Shown here piece after piece: positions 49,101-56,945 of a stretch of 64,000 bases of DNA. A program made the position numbers and the translations under genes. The DNA is from Myxococcus virescens (GTDB lineage: Bacteria; Myxococcota; Myxococcia; Myxococcales; Myxococcaceae): contig NZ_FNAJ01000004.1 of assembly GCF_900101905.1 (NCBI RefSeq), positions 496,001 to 560,000 of the forward strand, written 5' to 3'. How positions within the stretch are numbered: the first letter of the stretch is position 1; each line of letters begins with the position of its first letter. Under the pieces are notes generated by a model. That model made no database searches. It had not been told where the DNA came from and saw only the letters and a program-made list of their open reading frames with translations.

Positions 49101-49358
49101 GGGTTGCTGGACGTCTACGTGCTGGTGAACGACCAGAAGGTCTACTTCAAGGGCGTGGACCCCAAGGGCGCCGAGCCGAACACGCTGAAGTTCTCCACGG
49201 AGTTCGCGCTGAAGGAGGGCAACAACAACGTGCTGGTGGTGGCGCGCGAGGACAACGACTTCGCCAGCCGCCGCACGCTGGTCATCCGCCGCCGCCCGGC
49301 CGAGGTCGCCCAGAAGATGGCCTCGCCTGCCGGTAGCCCCGCCAACAAGCCGCAGTAG
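46140..49358 (+). CDS. S41 (C-terminal processing, Ctp) protease with long C-terminal extension
   Basis: This 1072-residue exported protease starts with a signal peptide or anchor (about 1-40). An N-terminal helical region follows (about 55-185), then a PDZ domain (about 190-275, GGLGFVIQMREGNLTVVKVI). The S41 protease domain (about 280-460) has the catalytic Ser in NAGSASASEIV and Lys in FGKGSVQ. Residues about 460-600 are a charged linker. Residues about 600-1072 hold several Ig/CARDB-like beta domains, including a CATCNGDGTVQRGE segment. Typical Ctp proteases end near residue 450-550, so the extension roughly doubles the protein. It is a single-gene transcription unit with its own promoter and terminator. 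Confidence 0.93.
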   Translation: MNQMPRFLRRITAVAVLLGAWALVGSDRAPLPLTMGAAEAGQGSWDGSLPTVKGEKAPHDLNSLRVLTKVILYVKENYVDPKRVKPKEMMIASLEYVEKSVPDVLVDGNAETGKLNVNVNGKQREFDIAHVDSLWKMSFALKDVFDFLSKNMRPIEDTRDVEYAAVNGMLSTLDPHSVLLRPELYREMKLSTKGEFGGLGFVIQMREGNLTVVKVIPKTPAHRSGIQKDDRIKKIGEESTVNMDLNEAVSKLRGPVDSRITITVERDGWDKPRIMTLSRAMISIESVQHKMLSNNVGYIRLKNFQGNTTRDLEAALTQLRKQADAKGGFKGLVLDMRGNPGGLLEQAIQVSDTFLSSGTIVATVGLSDKLREEKRARATDGEDSYPIAVLVNAGSASASEIVAGALKNLDRATIIGRQTFGKGSVQVLYDFPDDSALKLTIAKYLTPGDVSIQEVGIVPDIQLVPTRATDERVDVFAPRRSMGEADLDQHFGNPDSSTVAKKREDVLNREKPLESLKYLKVDEKQAQATAKKDEGKAPPKTAANAKKHGDKDPLLDVDVAGMGEDLDDQLDAEAQEEIKEDFEVQFARDFVLRAPATTRKEQLKQGKAFIDQKRAEEESRINAAIAALGVDWSAGPTPKNVQMAVSLTPGPDAKILAGEVMEMALTAENRGTEPLKRVRAWTESDNAFLDRREFLFGALAPGEKKTWKVKVRLPKDLTSRRDDVTVRFFDDHGALPETRVAELNFVELPRPAFAFNWQVIDDCATCNGDGTVQRGETVSVLLDVTNAGTGTALDSFTQIKNGGDANIFIEKGRFKLGELKPGETKTARFQLEVKKGFKGNTFPLKLAIIDEPLEEFVMEKLELPVTDAAIATMEPKKGLVRVGDKVDLYGAPAQGARAVAKLSGTTVLPAEAVTKGYYRVELEKDRFAFVRSQDAKELKTGKATTPKATLATNHRPPDIRLDVDPAAGGMVANGDKFTLSGVVTDPHGLLDVYVLVNDQKVYFKGVDPKGAEPNTLKFSTEFALKEGNNNVLVVAREDNDFASRRTLVIRRRPAEVAQKMASPAGSPANKPQ

Positions 49359-49380
49359 GCGCCCCGCGCCCACCTGGCGC

Positions 49381-49451
49381 GCCGCCTCCTTCCGGGCGGC
49401 CTTTCCAGCGGGACTCCTTGAGAGGAGACCGCGGGAGGGGCCGCCCGTTTT
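49381..49451 (+). terminator. Terminator region after the S41 protease gene
   Basis: Two overlapping structures are visible. One is a 6-bp stem (GCCGCC, GGCGGC at 49381-49400) followed by CTTTCC. The other is a larger 9-bp perfect stem (CGGGCGGCC 49393-49401 with GGCCGCCCG 49439-49447) followed by TTTTGTT. They are mutually exclusive; the larger has the better T-run. They lie 23-93 bp after the stop. Confidence 0.65.
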
Positions 49452-49537
49452 GTTGACGCTCCTTGCGAGCAGGCGTTACCGTCCGGCGCGGTGGGCGCCT
49501 TACCGGCCGGTCGCGCGCCCTGGAGGCGGTGACTCGA

Positions 49538-50434
49538 ATGCGGACGTTCAGTCGGTGGGTGGCTCTCGCGGCCTGGGCGGCAGGCACGTCCGTTGTCGCG
49601 GCGCCCAATGACCTGCAGATCGCGCGGTTCGGCAACCCCACGGGTGACAACCCCGTGGCGTCCGCCGACGCGGATTTCCAGGCCTTCGCCCGCATCATGG
49701 GCGCGGCCATCACCTCCGTGAACTTGATGCCCCCGGAGACGACGGGCCACTCGGCCTGGGCCATCAACGCGGAGCTCTCCGTGGTGTCGCTGCCCGGCAG
49801 CGTGAACATCCCCACGCAGAACGAGCAGCCCTCCACGGTGCTCATCCCCTCCTTCCACGCGCGCAAGGGCCTGCCCTTCTCGCTGGAGCTGGGTGGGCGC
49901 GTCGGCTGGGTGGAGAAGAGCAGCCAGGTGGTGGCCACCGGCGAGCTGAAGTGGGCCGCCAACGAGGGCTTCACCTACCTGCCCGACTTCGGCGTGCGCG
50001 GACACGTGACGAAGCTGTTCGGCGCCCGGGACCTGGGCCTCACCGTCATGGGCCTGGACTTCGGCGTGGGCAAGCAGTTCCCGCTGGGCGGCATGGTGAC
50101 GCTGACGCCCTACGGCGGCCTGGACCTGGGCTTCGTCGGCGCGACGTCCAGCCGCATCGACTTCAACCCGGACCGCAGCTTCGATGACACGACGGGGGAC
50201 GATTCGCGCGCGGCGCTGACGGATACCGCCGCGTACCGGAAGGTCTCCTTTGGCAGCAACATCAACCAGCGCATCTACGGCGGCGTCCGCTTCATTGGCG
50301 GCGTGCTCCAGCTGGGCGCGGAGCTGTCGCTGACGCGCACGGGCAGCGTCTCCTACGAGGAGAACGGCAGCACCGTGGACCGGGGCCTGCCGGCCGTCTT
50401 CGCCTTCAACACCACGCTCGGCCTGGACTTCTGA
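49538..50434 (+). CDS. Predicted outer-membrane beta-barrel protein
   Basis: This 298-residue protein has a signal peptide (about 1-22, ending SVVAAP). The mature part is rich in alternating strands (FSLELGGRVGWVEKSSQV; GMVTLTPYGGLDLGFVGATS; VLQLGAELSLTRTGSVSY) and the last residue is Phe (LGLDF), the outer-membrane barrel signal. Unlike the 208-residue barrel at 43 kb it has about ten to twelve strands. No transport or enzyme signature is visible. ATG 49538 has GGAGG 11 bases upstream. It ends only 3 bp from the convergent GDPD gene. Confidence 0.78.
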   Translation: MRTFSRWVALAAWAAGTSVVAAPNDLQIARFGNPTGDNPVASADADFQAFARIMGAAITSVNLMPPETTGHSAWAINAELSVVSLPGSVNIPTQNEQPSTVLIPSFHARKGLPFSLELGGRVGWVEKSSQVVATGELKWAANEGFTYLPDFGVRGHVTKLFGARDLGLTVMGLDFGVGKQFPLGGMVTLTPYGGLDLGFVGATSSRIDFNPDRSFDDTTGDDSRAALTDTAAYRKVSFGSNINQRIYGGVRFIGGVLQLGAELSLTRTGSVSYEENGSTVDRGLPAVFAFNTTLGLDF

Positions 50435-50437
50435 GCG

Positions 50438-51163
50438 CTACGCGGCGGGGTGCAGGGCCTGACGGACCGCCCCCGGCCGGTTGGTGATGAGGTAGCTGAC
50501 CCCCATCCGCTCCAGGACATGGGCGCGCTGGGGGTCGTCCACCGTCCACGCCGCCACGCGCATCCCGGCCGCGCGCCATGCGGCCACCCGCTCCGGCGTG
50601 CAGGCCTCGTGGAAGGGGTGGACCGAGTGTGACGACACGAGCGGGCTCACCCCGTAGGCCTGCAGGGCCCAGGACTTGTCCGGGTCGATGAGCAGCCCCC
50701 GGCGCAGCTCCGGTGCCGCGGCCGCCAGGCGGAAGAGACACAGCGGGTTGAAGCTGGAGATGACGACCCGGCCCGCAAGCCCGCGCCGGCGCACCAGCCG
50801 CGCCACCTGCTCCGCCAGGCCTCCGTCGTCGGCGCGCTCGCACTTGAGCTCGATGTTGACCAGGAACTGCGGTGGCAGGGCCTCCAGCACCTCTTCCAGC
50901 AGCGGGATTCGGGCGGGGGCGAAGCCCAGCGGCGAGCCGACGTCCGCCCGTTGGAGCTTCCACCACGGGGTGAGGCGAACCTCCCACGGCAGCCGCGCGA
51001 GGCGCTCCAGGCGCTCATCGTGGCAGACGACGACCTCCCCCGAGCCACAGAGCATCGCGTCCAGTTCCACACCATCCGCGCCTTGACGGACCGCCTCGGC
51101 GAAGGCTTCCAGGGTGTTCTCGGGGGCATCGGCGCTGGCGCCACGGTGGGCAAGCAGGAGCAT
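50438..51163 (-). CDS. Glycerophosphodiester phosphodiesterase
   Basis: This 241-residue GDPD-family TIM barrel hydrolyses deacylated phospholipid headgroup diesters to glycerol-3-phosphate. Catalytic residues are visible in LAHRGASADAPENTLEAF (two His/Arg/Glu positions), GVELDAMLCGSGEVVVCHDE (Glu, Asp and His of the metal site), and NIELK. ATG 51163 is chosen because LAHRG must be at the very N-terminus and GGAGGG precedes it; a longer frame to 51487 overlaps tatA. It has no signal peptide, so it is cytoplasmic. Confidence 0.93.
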   Translation of the reverse strand: MLLLAHRGASADAPENTLEAFAEAVRQGADGVELDAMLCGSGEVVVCHDERLERLARLPWEVRLTPWWKLQRADVGSPLGFAPARIPLLEEVLEALPPQFLVNIELKCERADDGGLAEQVARLVRRRGLAGRVVISSFNPLCLFRLAAAAPELRRGLLIDPDKSWALQAYGVSPLVSSHSVHPFHEACTPERVAAWRAAGMRVAAWTVDDPQRAHVLERMGVSYLITNRPGAVRQALHPAA

Positions 51164-51274
51164 GCCCTCCAGTCTGCGCGGGTGGCCGCCGCCGTGCAGC
51201 AGAAGTCCAACCGGGCGTGCGGCGGTGGACGCATGGCTTGCCTCCCCCCGCCCTTTGCTGCACTGTGCTCCATC

Positions 51275-51502
51275 ATGCTGGGCCTCGGCCTCGGAGAAAT
51301 CATCGTCCTCGGCTTCATCCTGCTGGTGGTCTTCTCGGCCGCCCGCATGGGTCAGCTCGGCAATGCCGTGGGCAAGTTCGTGTACTCGTTCCGCAAGGCG
51401 TCGCGCGGCGAGGACCTGGTGGATGCGAAGCCGCTGCCTCCGGGCCGCCGCAGCACCACGGACGCCGAGTTCACGGAGCCCGAGCACCCGCGCCGCCGCT
51501 AG
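51275..51502 (+). CDS. tatA: Twin-arginine translocase TatA/E-type subunit
   Basis: This 75-residue protein has a short N-terminal transmembrane helix (LGEIIVLGFILLVVF), a hinge, and an amphipathic helix (GQLGNAVGKFVYSFRKA) followed by a charged tail, the layout of TatA/E proteins that build the Tat export pore. The hinge usually reads FG; here it is FS, and the following basic motif differs from the typical KLPELG. No tatB or tatC is in the window. It is divergent from the GDPD gene. Because of these differences it may be a specialised paralog. Confidence 0.75.
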   Translation: MLGLGLGEIIVLGFILLVVFSAARMGQLGNAVGKFVYSFRKASRGEDLVDAKPLPPGRRSTTDAEFTEPEHPRRR

Positions 51503-51532
51503 GCCCCTCCCCTCCCCAGGATGCGATGCCCG

Positions 51533-52327
51533 TCAGTCATACCCGCGATGCTTGGGGATGCGTGACGCGGCCGCAGGCCCTGTTCCCTTCCCTTCGGCGA
51601 GCAGCCGGGAGGCCTGCGCGCGCAGGGCGGGATGGAGGGCGGCGTTCAAGACGAGTTCCCTCAAGTCCGCCGTGTTGAGCAGCGGGACGATTTTCGCGCC
51701 CGTCTCCGGCGGCAGGTAGGGGTTGAGGACGAGCGCGCGCCGGATGGCGTGGCGCACGGACCAGCGCGGTGACTTCCAGATTTCGATGAGCGGCTCGGGC
51801 CGGGCCGGGCGGCGCGCGGCGATGCGGACCACCAACTCCTCGGTGAGCCGGGGGTTGATGAGCACGTTGCGCAGGACGGTGGGATTGCTGACGGTGGCCA
51901 GGCGGGACAGGGTGTCCGGGTCCCTCGTGAGGCGGGCCTGCTGCTTCAGGTGCCCGAGCGACTGGGAGAAGGCGTTGGCGTCCGCGCGGGCGGCGGCGTC
52001 CGGGTCCATCTCCAGCTTCGCGGGGCCCTGGGCGAACAGGTCCGCCACGGTGTCGAGCGACTGGACGTGCGCGAGCCGCCGCAGCGACTCCACGTGAGGG
52101 ATGTGCTCGGCCTCCTGCTCCAGCGCGGCCATGAAGTCCGACAACGCGCAGGAGGCGGGCCCCCACCCCGCGCGCGAGAGGGCGATGAGGTGGCCCACCA
52201 GCTCGTTGGAGTCGAGCGGATCCCTCCAGGCGAGCTCCCGCGCGGCGGCCTTGCGACGGACCTCCGCCCCACCGCTCAAGGCGTGGATGAAGCGCGCGAC
52301 GGTCCGGGCATCCTCCTGCGTGGGCAT
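51533..52327 (-). CDS. Helical-repeat protein of unknown function
   Basis: This 264-residue soluble protein is made almost entirely of helices. The second half has a repeating pattern (TLSRLATVSNPTVLRNVLIN, TEELVVRIAARR, SVRHAIRRALVLNPYL) reminiscent of HEAT/leucine-rich-variant repeats, each with an NP turn. There is no signal peptide, so it is probably cytoplasmic. Its start lies 6 bp after the stop of the large zinc-ribbon gene, so the two are likely co-transcribed. It may be a binding scaffold; no specific function can be given. Confidence 0.78.
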   Translation of the reverse strand: MPTQEDARTVARFIHALSGGAEVRRKAAARELAWRDPLDSNELVGHLIALSRAGWGPASCALSDFMAALEQEAEHIPHVESLRRLAHVQSLDTVADLFAQGPAKLEMDPDAAARADANAFSQSLGHLKQQARLTRDPDTLSRLATVSNPTVLRNVLINPRLTEELVVRIAARRPARPEPLIEIWKSPRWSVRHAIRRALVLNPYLPPETGAKIVPLLNTADLRELVLNAALHPALRAQASRLLAEGKGTGPAAASRIPKHRGYD

Positions 52328-52333
52328 GGTGGC

Positions 52334-54766
52334 TCACTCCGTCCGGGGGGCGGCCTCCGCCGACTTGGAGCGCTCGGGCTCCAGGGTCAGCTCCAGCCGG
52401 TAGCCCCCCGGGTCTGCGGGGTGCTCGGGGAAGATGACGACGAAGGGGGCCTTGGCGCCGGGCGCCACGGAGACGGCGGCCTCGTCGACGCGCTGGCGCA
52501 GGGCCACCGCCGCGTCGGGTGAGCCCACGCCGTAGAGTTCCTCGGGCGTGGGGACCCCGCCCACGAGCGCCTCGGCGGAGGCCACGCGCTGGCTGCCGTC
52601 ATACAGCGCGGCGCGCACGCGGATGCGGGCGGCGGTGTCCGAGTAGTTCGCCGCGTCCCCGCGGACGTAGAAGAGCGACCTGCCCTCGCGCGTCTCGTAC
52701 AGCCCGTTCGTCACATCCACGGCCACGAGCGGCTTCGGCGCGGGCACGAAGAGCGCGCGCAGGGAGTCCAGCGACAGGGCCGACACGTCGAGGCGGCCCT
52801 CGCTCAGGTACACCCGGCCGACCGTGCCCAGCACGGCCACCAGGGCCGCGGCCAACACGAAGTTGACGGTGAAGCCCAACGCCTTGCGAAGCCGGCTCGA
52901 CGGGCGGCTCTGCGGGATGCCCACGTCCTCGGGACGCGCGGTGGGCTTGGCCACGGTGACCACGGGCTTCGACGGCAGCCCGTCCATGTCCAGCACCTCG
53001 CGCTGGACGCCACTGGGTGCCCCGACCCGCCCCAGGGTGACGCCAAAGGCCTCCGCGTCATCCACGGCGGGGGGGACATCGCCAAGCAGGGAGGCATCGG
53101 AGGCATCCGAGGTCCCGAACAGCGCGGCGCGGCCCGTGTCCGTGGGCAGCAGGCCGGAATCCTCACCGTGCCCGCCCACGTCCGAGCCGAGGTCGAACAA
53201 GTCTCGGGGGTTCGCGGGAGGTGGTATCGCGGCCGAGGATTCGGCGTGGAGGTCGACGGACGCGAACGGGTCACTCCCGCCTGGAACAGGCGCGCTGCCG
53301 GACGCGGCGGAAGCACCGGCATGGATGTCGATGGCTGCAAACGGGTCGCTTCCGGCAGGCGGCGGCTCGGCCTTCCGAGTCGACGCGGCAGGTGCCCGAA
53401 GGTCAATGGCGGCGAAGGGGTCGTTACTGCCCGCAGCGGCTGGCGACGCTGCATGGAGGTCGACCGCCGCGAGAGGGCCATTCCCCGCTGAAGGCGACGT
53501 GGACTTCGCAGGCCCGGCGGCGTGAATGTCGACCGCAGCGAGAGGACTGCTTCCTCCTGAAGGTGCCGTGGACTTCACAGGCCCAGCGGCATGAATGTCG
53601 GCCGCCGCGAGAGGACCGCTTCCTCCTGAAAGTGCCGCAGCCTTCGGGGACTTCGCAGGCCCAGCGGCATGAATGTCGGCCGCCGCGAGAGGACCGCTTC
53701 CTCCTGAAGGTGAGGCAACCCTCGGGGACTTCGCGGGCCCCGTCGCATGGATGTCGATGGACGCGAACGGGTCGCTCCCCACGGGCCGAGGCAGCCCGGG
53801 CGCCGCCGACGGAACCGTCGCATCGTCGATGTCGATGGACGCGAACGGGTCGTTCTCCGCCGGAGGCGGCGCCCCCGTGGCCATCGTTGGCATCGCCGCC
53901 GCATCATCGATGTCGATGGACGCGAACGGGTCGTCCCCACCATAAGCGGGCGGAGCAGCGGGAGGCGGAGCCGCGCCTGGGCGCATCGTCCCAAGCGCCA
54001 CGGCGCCCGCGGGCGCGCCCCCCGGAGGCGGCGTCATCGCGCTTCGGCGGAGCGCATTCGCAGCCGACGGCTCGGCAGGCGAAGGCGGTCCCAAGAGCTC
54101 CGAGAACGGGTCGGCCACCGGCGGCGGCGCTGCGGCGCGGCGAGCACTGGCCGGGGACACGGAGGGCCCAGCAGCCTCGGGGACGGGAGGCATGGAGCGG
54201 TCCTCCATGCCAGCGGGGCCACCCGCACCTCGGGCCCCCGCCGCTCGCGCAGGTGCGCTTCCCGGGCCAGGGGGCGCAGGTACCGCGGCGGGGGCACGCC
54301 CCGAACGCTCAGGACCTGGCACCACGAAGGCGCCCGGCGGTGGCGCGCGGCCAACCGGCGCATCGGGCGGACGCGCGGCGGGAGGCAGCGGCAGCGACGT
54401 GATTCGCGTGGGCTCCCGGAAGACACCGTCTTCCGAGCCCAGGTCCCCGTCCATGCTGTTCCAGCTCGGCCCGGGAGGACCGGGGCGGGCAGGCATCGGC
54501 CTGCTCGCCTCGACGCCCAGCTCGAAGTAGCCCGGCTTGGTGACGTCCACCGACGTGGGGTCTGGCGCGACCCCAAATTGGGCGAAAGGGTCCACCTGCC
54601 CGCCCGAGGAGGGGGCTGGCGGCTCGCCCGGAGCGCCAGCGGCGGCCTCGCGGGTGACCCGGAACGTGTTCTGGCATTTGGTGCAGCGGACCTTGACCCC
54701 CTTCTCGGTCACCTTCTCGTCGGGGATCTTGAACCGCGTCTGGCACCGCTCACACTTGACGATCAT
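52334..54766 (-). CDS. Zinc-ribbon (MJ0042-type) protein with internal repeats and one membrane helix
   Basis: This 810-residue protein starts with an MJ0042-type zinc ribbon (Cys 5, 8, 28 and 31; KCERCQTRFKIPDEK and VRCTKCQNTFRV). A very long Pro/Ala/Gly-rich region follows (about 45-610). It contains ten or so imperfect copies of a DPFA(S/A)(I/V)D(I/L) unit spaced by about 20-40 residues (about residues 275-510). One transmembrane helix follows (about 640-662), then a C-terminal beta domain of the DUF3426 kind (about 690-805), which ends outside the cytoplasm. This zinc ribbon plus TM plus DUF3426 layout is common in myxobacteria; the repeats are the unusual part. The DNA repeats are listed separately. 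Confidence 0.85.
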   Translation of the reverse strand: MIVKCERCQTRFKIPDEKVTEKGVKVRCTKCQNTFRVTREAAAGAPGEPPAPSSGGQVDPFAQFGVAPDPTSVDVTKPGYFELGVEASRPMPARPGPPGPSWNSMDGDLGSEDGVFREPTRITSLPLPPAARPPDAPVGRAPPPGAFVVPGPERSGRAPAAVPAPPGPGSAPARAAGARGAGGPAGMEDRSMPPVPEAAGPSVSPASARRAAAPPPVADPFSELLGPPSPAEPSAANALRRSAMTPPPGGAPAGAVALGTMRPGAAPPPAAPPAYGGDDPFASIDIDDAAAMPTMATGAPPPAENDPFASIDIDDATVPSAAPGLPRPVGSDPFASIDIHATGPAKSPRVASPSGGSGPLAAADIHAAGPAKSPKAAALSGGSGPLAAADIHAAGPVKSTAPSGGSSPLAAVDIHAAGPAKSTSPSAGNGPLAAVDLHAASPAAAGSNDPFAAIDLRAPAASTRKAEPPPAGSDPFAAIDIHAGASAASGSAPVPGGSDPFASVDLHAESSAAIPPPANPRDLFDLGSDVGGHGEDSGLLPTDTGRAALFGTSDASDASLLGDVPPAVDDAEAFGVTLGRVGAPSGVQREVLDMDGLPSKPVVTVAKPTARPEDVGIPQSRPSSRLRKALGFTVNFVLAAALVAVLGTVGRVYLSEGRLDVSALSLDSLRALFVPAPKPLVAVDVTNGLYETREGRSLFYVRGDAANYSDTAARIRVRAALYDGSQRVASAEALVGGVPTPEELYGVGSPDAAVALRQRVDEAAVSVAPGAKAPFVVIFPEHPADPGGYRLELTLEPERSKSAEAAPRTE
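53240..53945 (-). repeat. Imperfect in-frame tandem repeats in the zinc-ribbon protein gene
   Basis: Units encode DPFASIDI-type blocks. Nearly identical copies of about 60 bp start at about 53512, 53581 and 53659 (spacing 69 and 78 bp, both multiples of 3). More diverged copies extend on both sides. All spacings keep the frame, as expected for a repeat expanding within a coding sequence. Confidence 0.8.
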
Positions 54767-54932
54767 TCAGCAGGCCCGGCTGGAAGCACGAGTATAGGAC
54801 GACGGGGTAGGCACGGCGAGCCGGGTTCACGTTGCTTGCTCGCCCCCACCCCCTCTGCTACGAGAAACGCCCCTGCGAGACTCAGGCGGGGCACGTGGCT
54901 TGATGTCGAGCCCAAAAGGGGCGGAGAGACAC

Positions 54933-55610
54933 ATGAGCGAGGCTGAGCAAGCAGGCGCTCCGAGCAAGGAGCCGAAGATCATCAAGCGGTACACGAACCG
55001 GAAGCTCTACGACACCGTGGAGAGCCGATACGTCACCCTTGATGAGATCGCAGCGATGATCAAGGAGGGCACCGAGGTACGGATTGTCGACAATCGTACC
55101 AAGGAGGACCTGACCTCCGTCACCCTCGCGCAGATCATCTTCGAAGAGGAGAAGAAGAAGAACCAGATGCCGCTGTCGGTGCTGCGGGAAATCATCCGCC
55201 ACCCCGGCGAGTCCATCTCCGGGTTCATCCAGAAGGAGGTCTCCCCGCGAGTCGCCTCCATCCGCGAGGAGGCCGAGTCCCGCCTCGACAAGCTCCTGCG
55301 CCGGGACGAGAACGCCCCCCGGGCAGAGGGAGAGCCCGAGGCCCCCGTCGCCGCCGCCGAGGACACCACCGCCGCGGACACCGCTGCCGCCGCGGGGCTC
55401 AGCCCGGCCGACCTGCTCAAGGCCAGCCAGCGCGCCTTCGAGGAGTGGCAGCGCCGAATCGACGAGCGCGTGAAGCACGTCGTGGAGAACCTGACCGGCA
55501 ACCTGCCCGCGCTTGGCCGCGACATGGCCTCGCTCACCCAGCGCCTTGACGAGCTGGAGAAGAAGCTGGAGCAGGCCGAGCAGCAGAAGGGCCCGCCGAA
55601 GCAGGAGTAG
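54933..55610 (+). CDS. phaR: PhaR-type polyhydroxyalkanoate synthesis regulator
   Basis: This 225-residue protein has an N-terminal PHB_acc_N DNA-binding domain (about 15-75, IIKRYTNRKLYDTVESRYVT, the most conserved family signature). A following PHB_acc segment (about 80-130) reads QMPLSVLREIIRHPGE. A long Ala/Glu-rich and coiled-coil C-terminus ends the protein. In other bacteria PhaR represses phasin genes and binds PHA granules. ATG 54933 is supported by GGAG 9 bases upstream. No phaC synthase is in the window. It is convergent with the parA-like gene, 10 bp apart. Confidence 0.88.
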   Translation: MSEAEQAGAPSKEPKIIKRYTNRKLYDTVESRYVTLDEIAAMIKEGTEVRIVDNRTKEDLTSVTLAQIIFEEEKKKNQMPLSVLREIIRHPGESISGFIQKEVSPRVASIREEAESRLDKLLRRDENAPRAEGEPEAPVAAAEDTTAADTAAAAGLSPADLLKASQRAFEEWQRRIDERVKHVVENLTGNLPALGRDMASLTQRLDELEKKLEQAEQQKGPPKQE

Positions 55611-55620
55611 CCGCGCCGCT

Positions 55621-56421
55621 TCAGGCCTTTTGTGAGGCCCGCCTCCGCTTGGGGGCGGGCTCTCCGTGCAACTCCGCGGCGATGGCGGCCAGCATCTGCG
55701 CGCCCCGGCTGCGCGGCGCGTACTCCCAGATGGTCTGACCGTGGCTCTGGGCCTCGTCGACCTTCACGTCGTAGCCCAGCGGCGTGGCCGCCAGCGCATC
55801 CGGGAAGTAGGCCTTCAGGCGCTCCAGAATCGCCGTGGCCAGCGCCGTCTTCCGGTACAGCGTGGGCACCACCTTCGTGACGCGGAGGTCCGGCCGCCCT
55901 TCCGCCTCGCCCACCTGGCGCACGGTGTCCGCCACCTCCGCGCAGCCATCCAGCGCCAGGTACGTCAGCGCCACCGGCACCACCACCTCGGTGGCGGCCA
56001 CCAGGATGTTGCGCGTGGTGGTCCCCATGGAGGGGGGTGCGTCGAAGACGATGGCGTCATAGCCCGCCGCTTCCGCCGCGCGCAGGCGGTCCGCCAGCCG
56101 GTGGGCCCGGCGTTCATCCGCGGCCACCACGACGGGAAAGTCCGCCATCTCCTTGTACGCGGGCAGCACGTCCAGGCCCTCGAGGGCCGAGCGCTGGACG
56201 ACGTCCTCGAAGCGCACCGACGTGTCCGTCAGCAGGTGAAACACGTTGCGCGGCAAGGTGCGCACGTCCACGCCCAGGGCTTTGCCCGCGTGGCCCTGCG
56301 TGTCCAGGTCCACCAGCAGCACCCGCAGGCCGCGCTCCTTGGCCAGCCAGGCGGCGGTGTTCACCGCCAGGGTCGTCTTGCAGGTCCCACCCTTCTCATT
56401 GATGAACGCGATGCGCCTCAT
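55621..56421 (-). CDS. ParA/MinD-family ATPase (orphan)
   Basis: This 266-residue ATPase has the deviant Walker A INEKGGTCKTTLAVNTA (signature Lys in KGGTCKT), Walker A' (VLLVDLDTQG) and Walker B (AIVFDAPPSMG). It has the C-terminal helices of ParA proteins and a basic tail (KRRRASQKA) suited to non-specific DNA binding. No ParB gene or parS-like site is adjacent, so it is probably a cargo-positioning ParA rather than the chromosome segregator. ATG 56421 is chosen over 56442 because of conserved MRRIAFIN. Neighbours are PhaR and a small helical protein. Confidence 0.88.
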   Translation of the reverse strand: MRRIAFINEKGGTCKTTLAVNTAAWLAKERGLRVLLVDLDTQGHAGKALGVDVRTLPRNVFHLLTDTSVRFEDVVQRSALEGLDVLPAYKEMADFPVVVAADERRAHRLADRLRAAEAAGYDAIVFDAPPSMGTTTRNILVAATEVVVPVALTYLALDGCAEVADTVRQVGEAEGRPDLRVTKVVPTLYRKTALATAILERLKAYFPDALAATPLGYDVKVDEAQSHGQTIWEYAPRSRGAQMLAAIAAELHGEPAPKRRRASQKA

Positions 56422-56471
56422 GCCCGGGCACTCCTCATCCACCGAGAAGGTGGCGGCTTCCGACGTGCGGA

Positions 56472-56777
56472 CTACTTCTTCGGGGACTTCGCCGCCAGCA
56501 GCGTGTCGACCTTGCCCTCGACGGACGAGAGCAGACGCTCCAAGTCGTCCACCTTCGAACGAAGCTGCTCCAGGTCCGCGGTGGACGGCAGGTTCGCGGC
56601 GGACAGGGCCGTGCGCAGCGCGCTGTCCAGGGTGCCCTTCGCCGCCAGGGAGCGCGACACCAGCGTCTGCACCGCCGCCACGAACTTCTCGTTCGAGAGC
56701 AGCTGCTGCGCCAGCTTGCCGATGCGCTCCTCGCCCGTTTCCACGAGCTTCTTCATCACCGGGTTGTTCTTGAGCAT
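56472..56777 (-). CDS. Small helical, phasin-like protein
   Basis: This 101-residue protein is almost wholly helical: LVETGEERIGKLAQQLLSNE, then VQTLVSRSLAAKGTLDSALRT, then a coiled coil (DLEQLRSKVDDLERLLSSVE) and an Ala/Lys tail (AAKSPKK). This resembles phasin-like or granule-associated coiled-coil proteins, a guess strengthened by the nearby phaR. ATG 56777 chosen; in-frame starts further upstream would cross a region with no helical pattern. It is co-directional with the parA-like gene (50 bp upstream of it), so they may form one transcript. Confidence 0.72.
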   Translation of the reverse strand: MLKNNPVMKKLVETGEERIGKLAQQLLSNEKFVAAVQTLVSRSLAAKGTLDSALRTALSAANLPSTADLEQLRSKVDDLERLLSSVEGKVDTLLAAKSPKK

Positions 56778-56945
56778 GAAAACGCGCGTCCTCGCGAGCA
56801 AAGCCCTACCGGGCCATCTGGAAGTCTTGAAGAAAACGCCGCACTCTGCGAGGGGGCAACGCGACGTGTCAAGCAGCGCAACAAGCCGAGGCCAAACGCG
56901 TTGACTCCCGTGAACACGATTCCTACGGTTCGCCGCTCTCAACCT

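Noticed and set aside
46065..49373. 1102-residue open frame antisense to the S41 gene
   Set aside because: Its sequence is dominated by Leu/Val/Arg/His/Ala as expected for the reverse of a GC3-biased gene, it has no domain signature, and it ends exactly opposite a well-identified protease.
50951..51274. Longer N-terminal extension of tatA
   Set aside because: It would overlap the GDPD start and lacks a membrane helix at the proper place; TatA must start just before its helix.
53240..53945. Possible CRISPR array
   Set aside because: Repeats are in-frame, imperfect and inside a coding sequence; spacers are not unique, uniform sequences.
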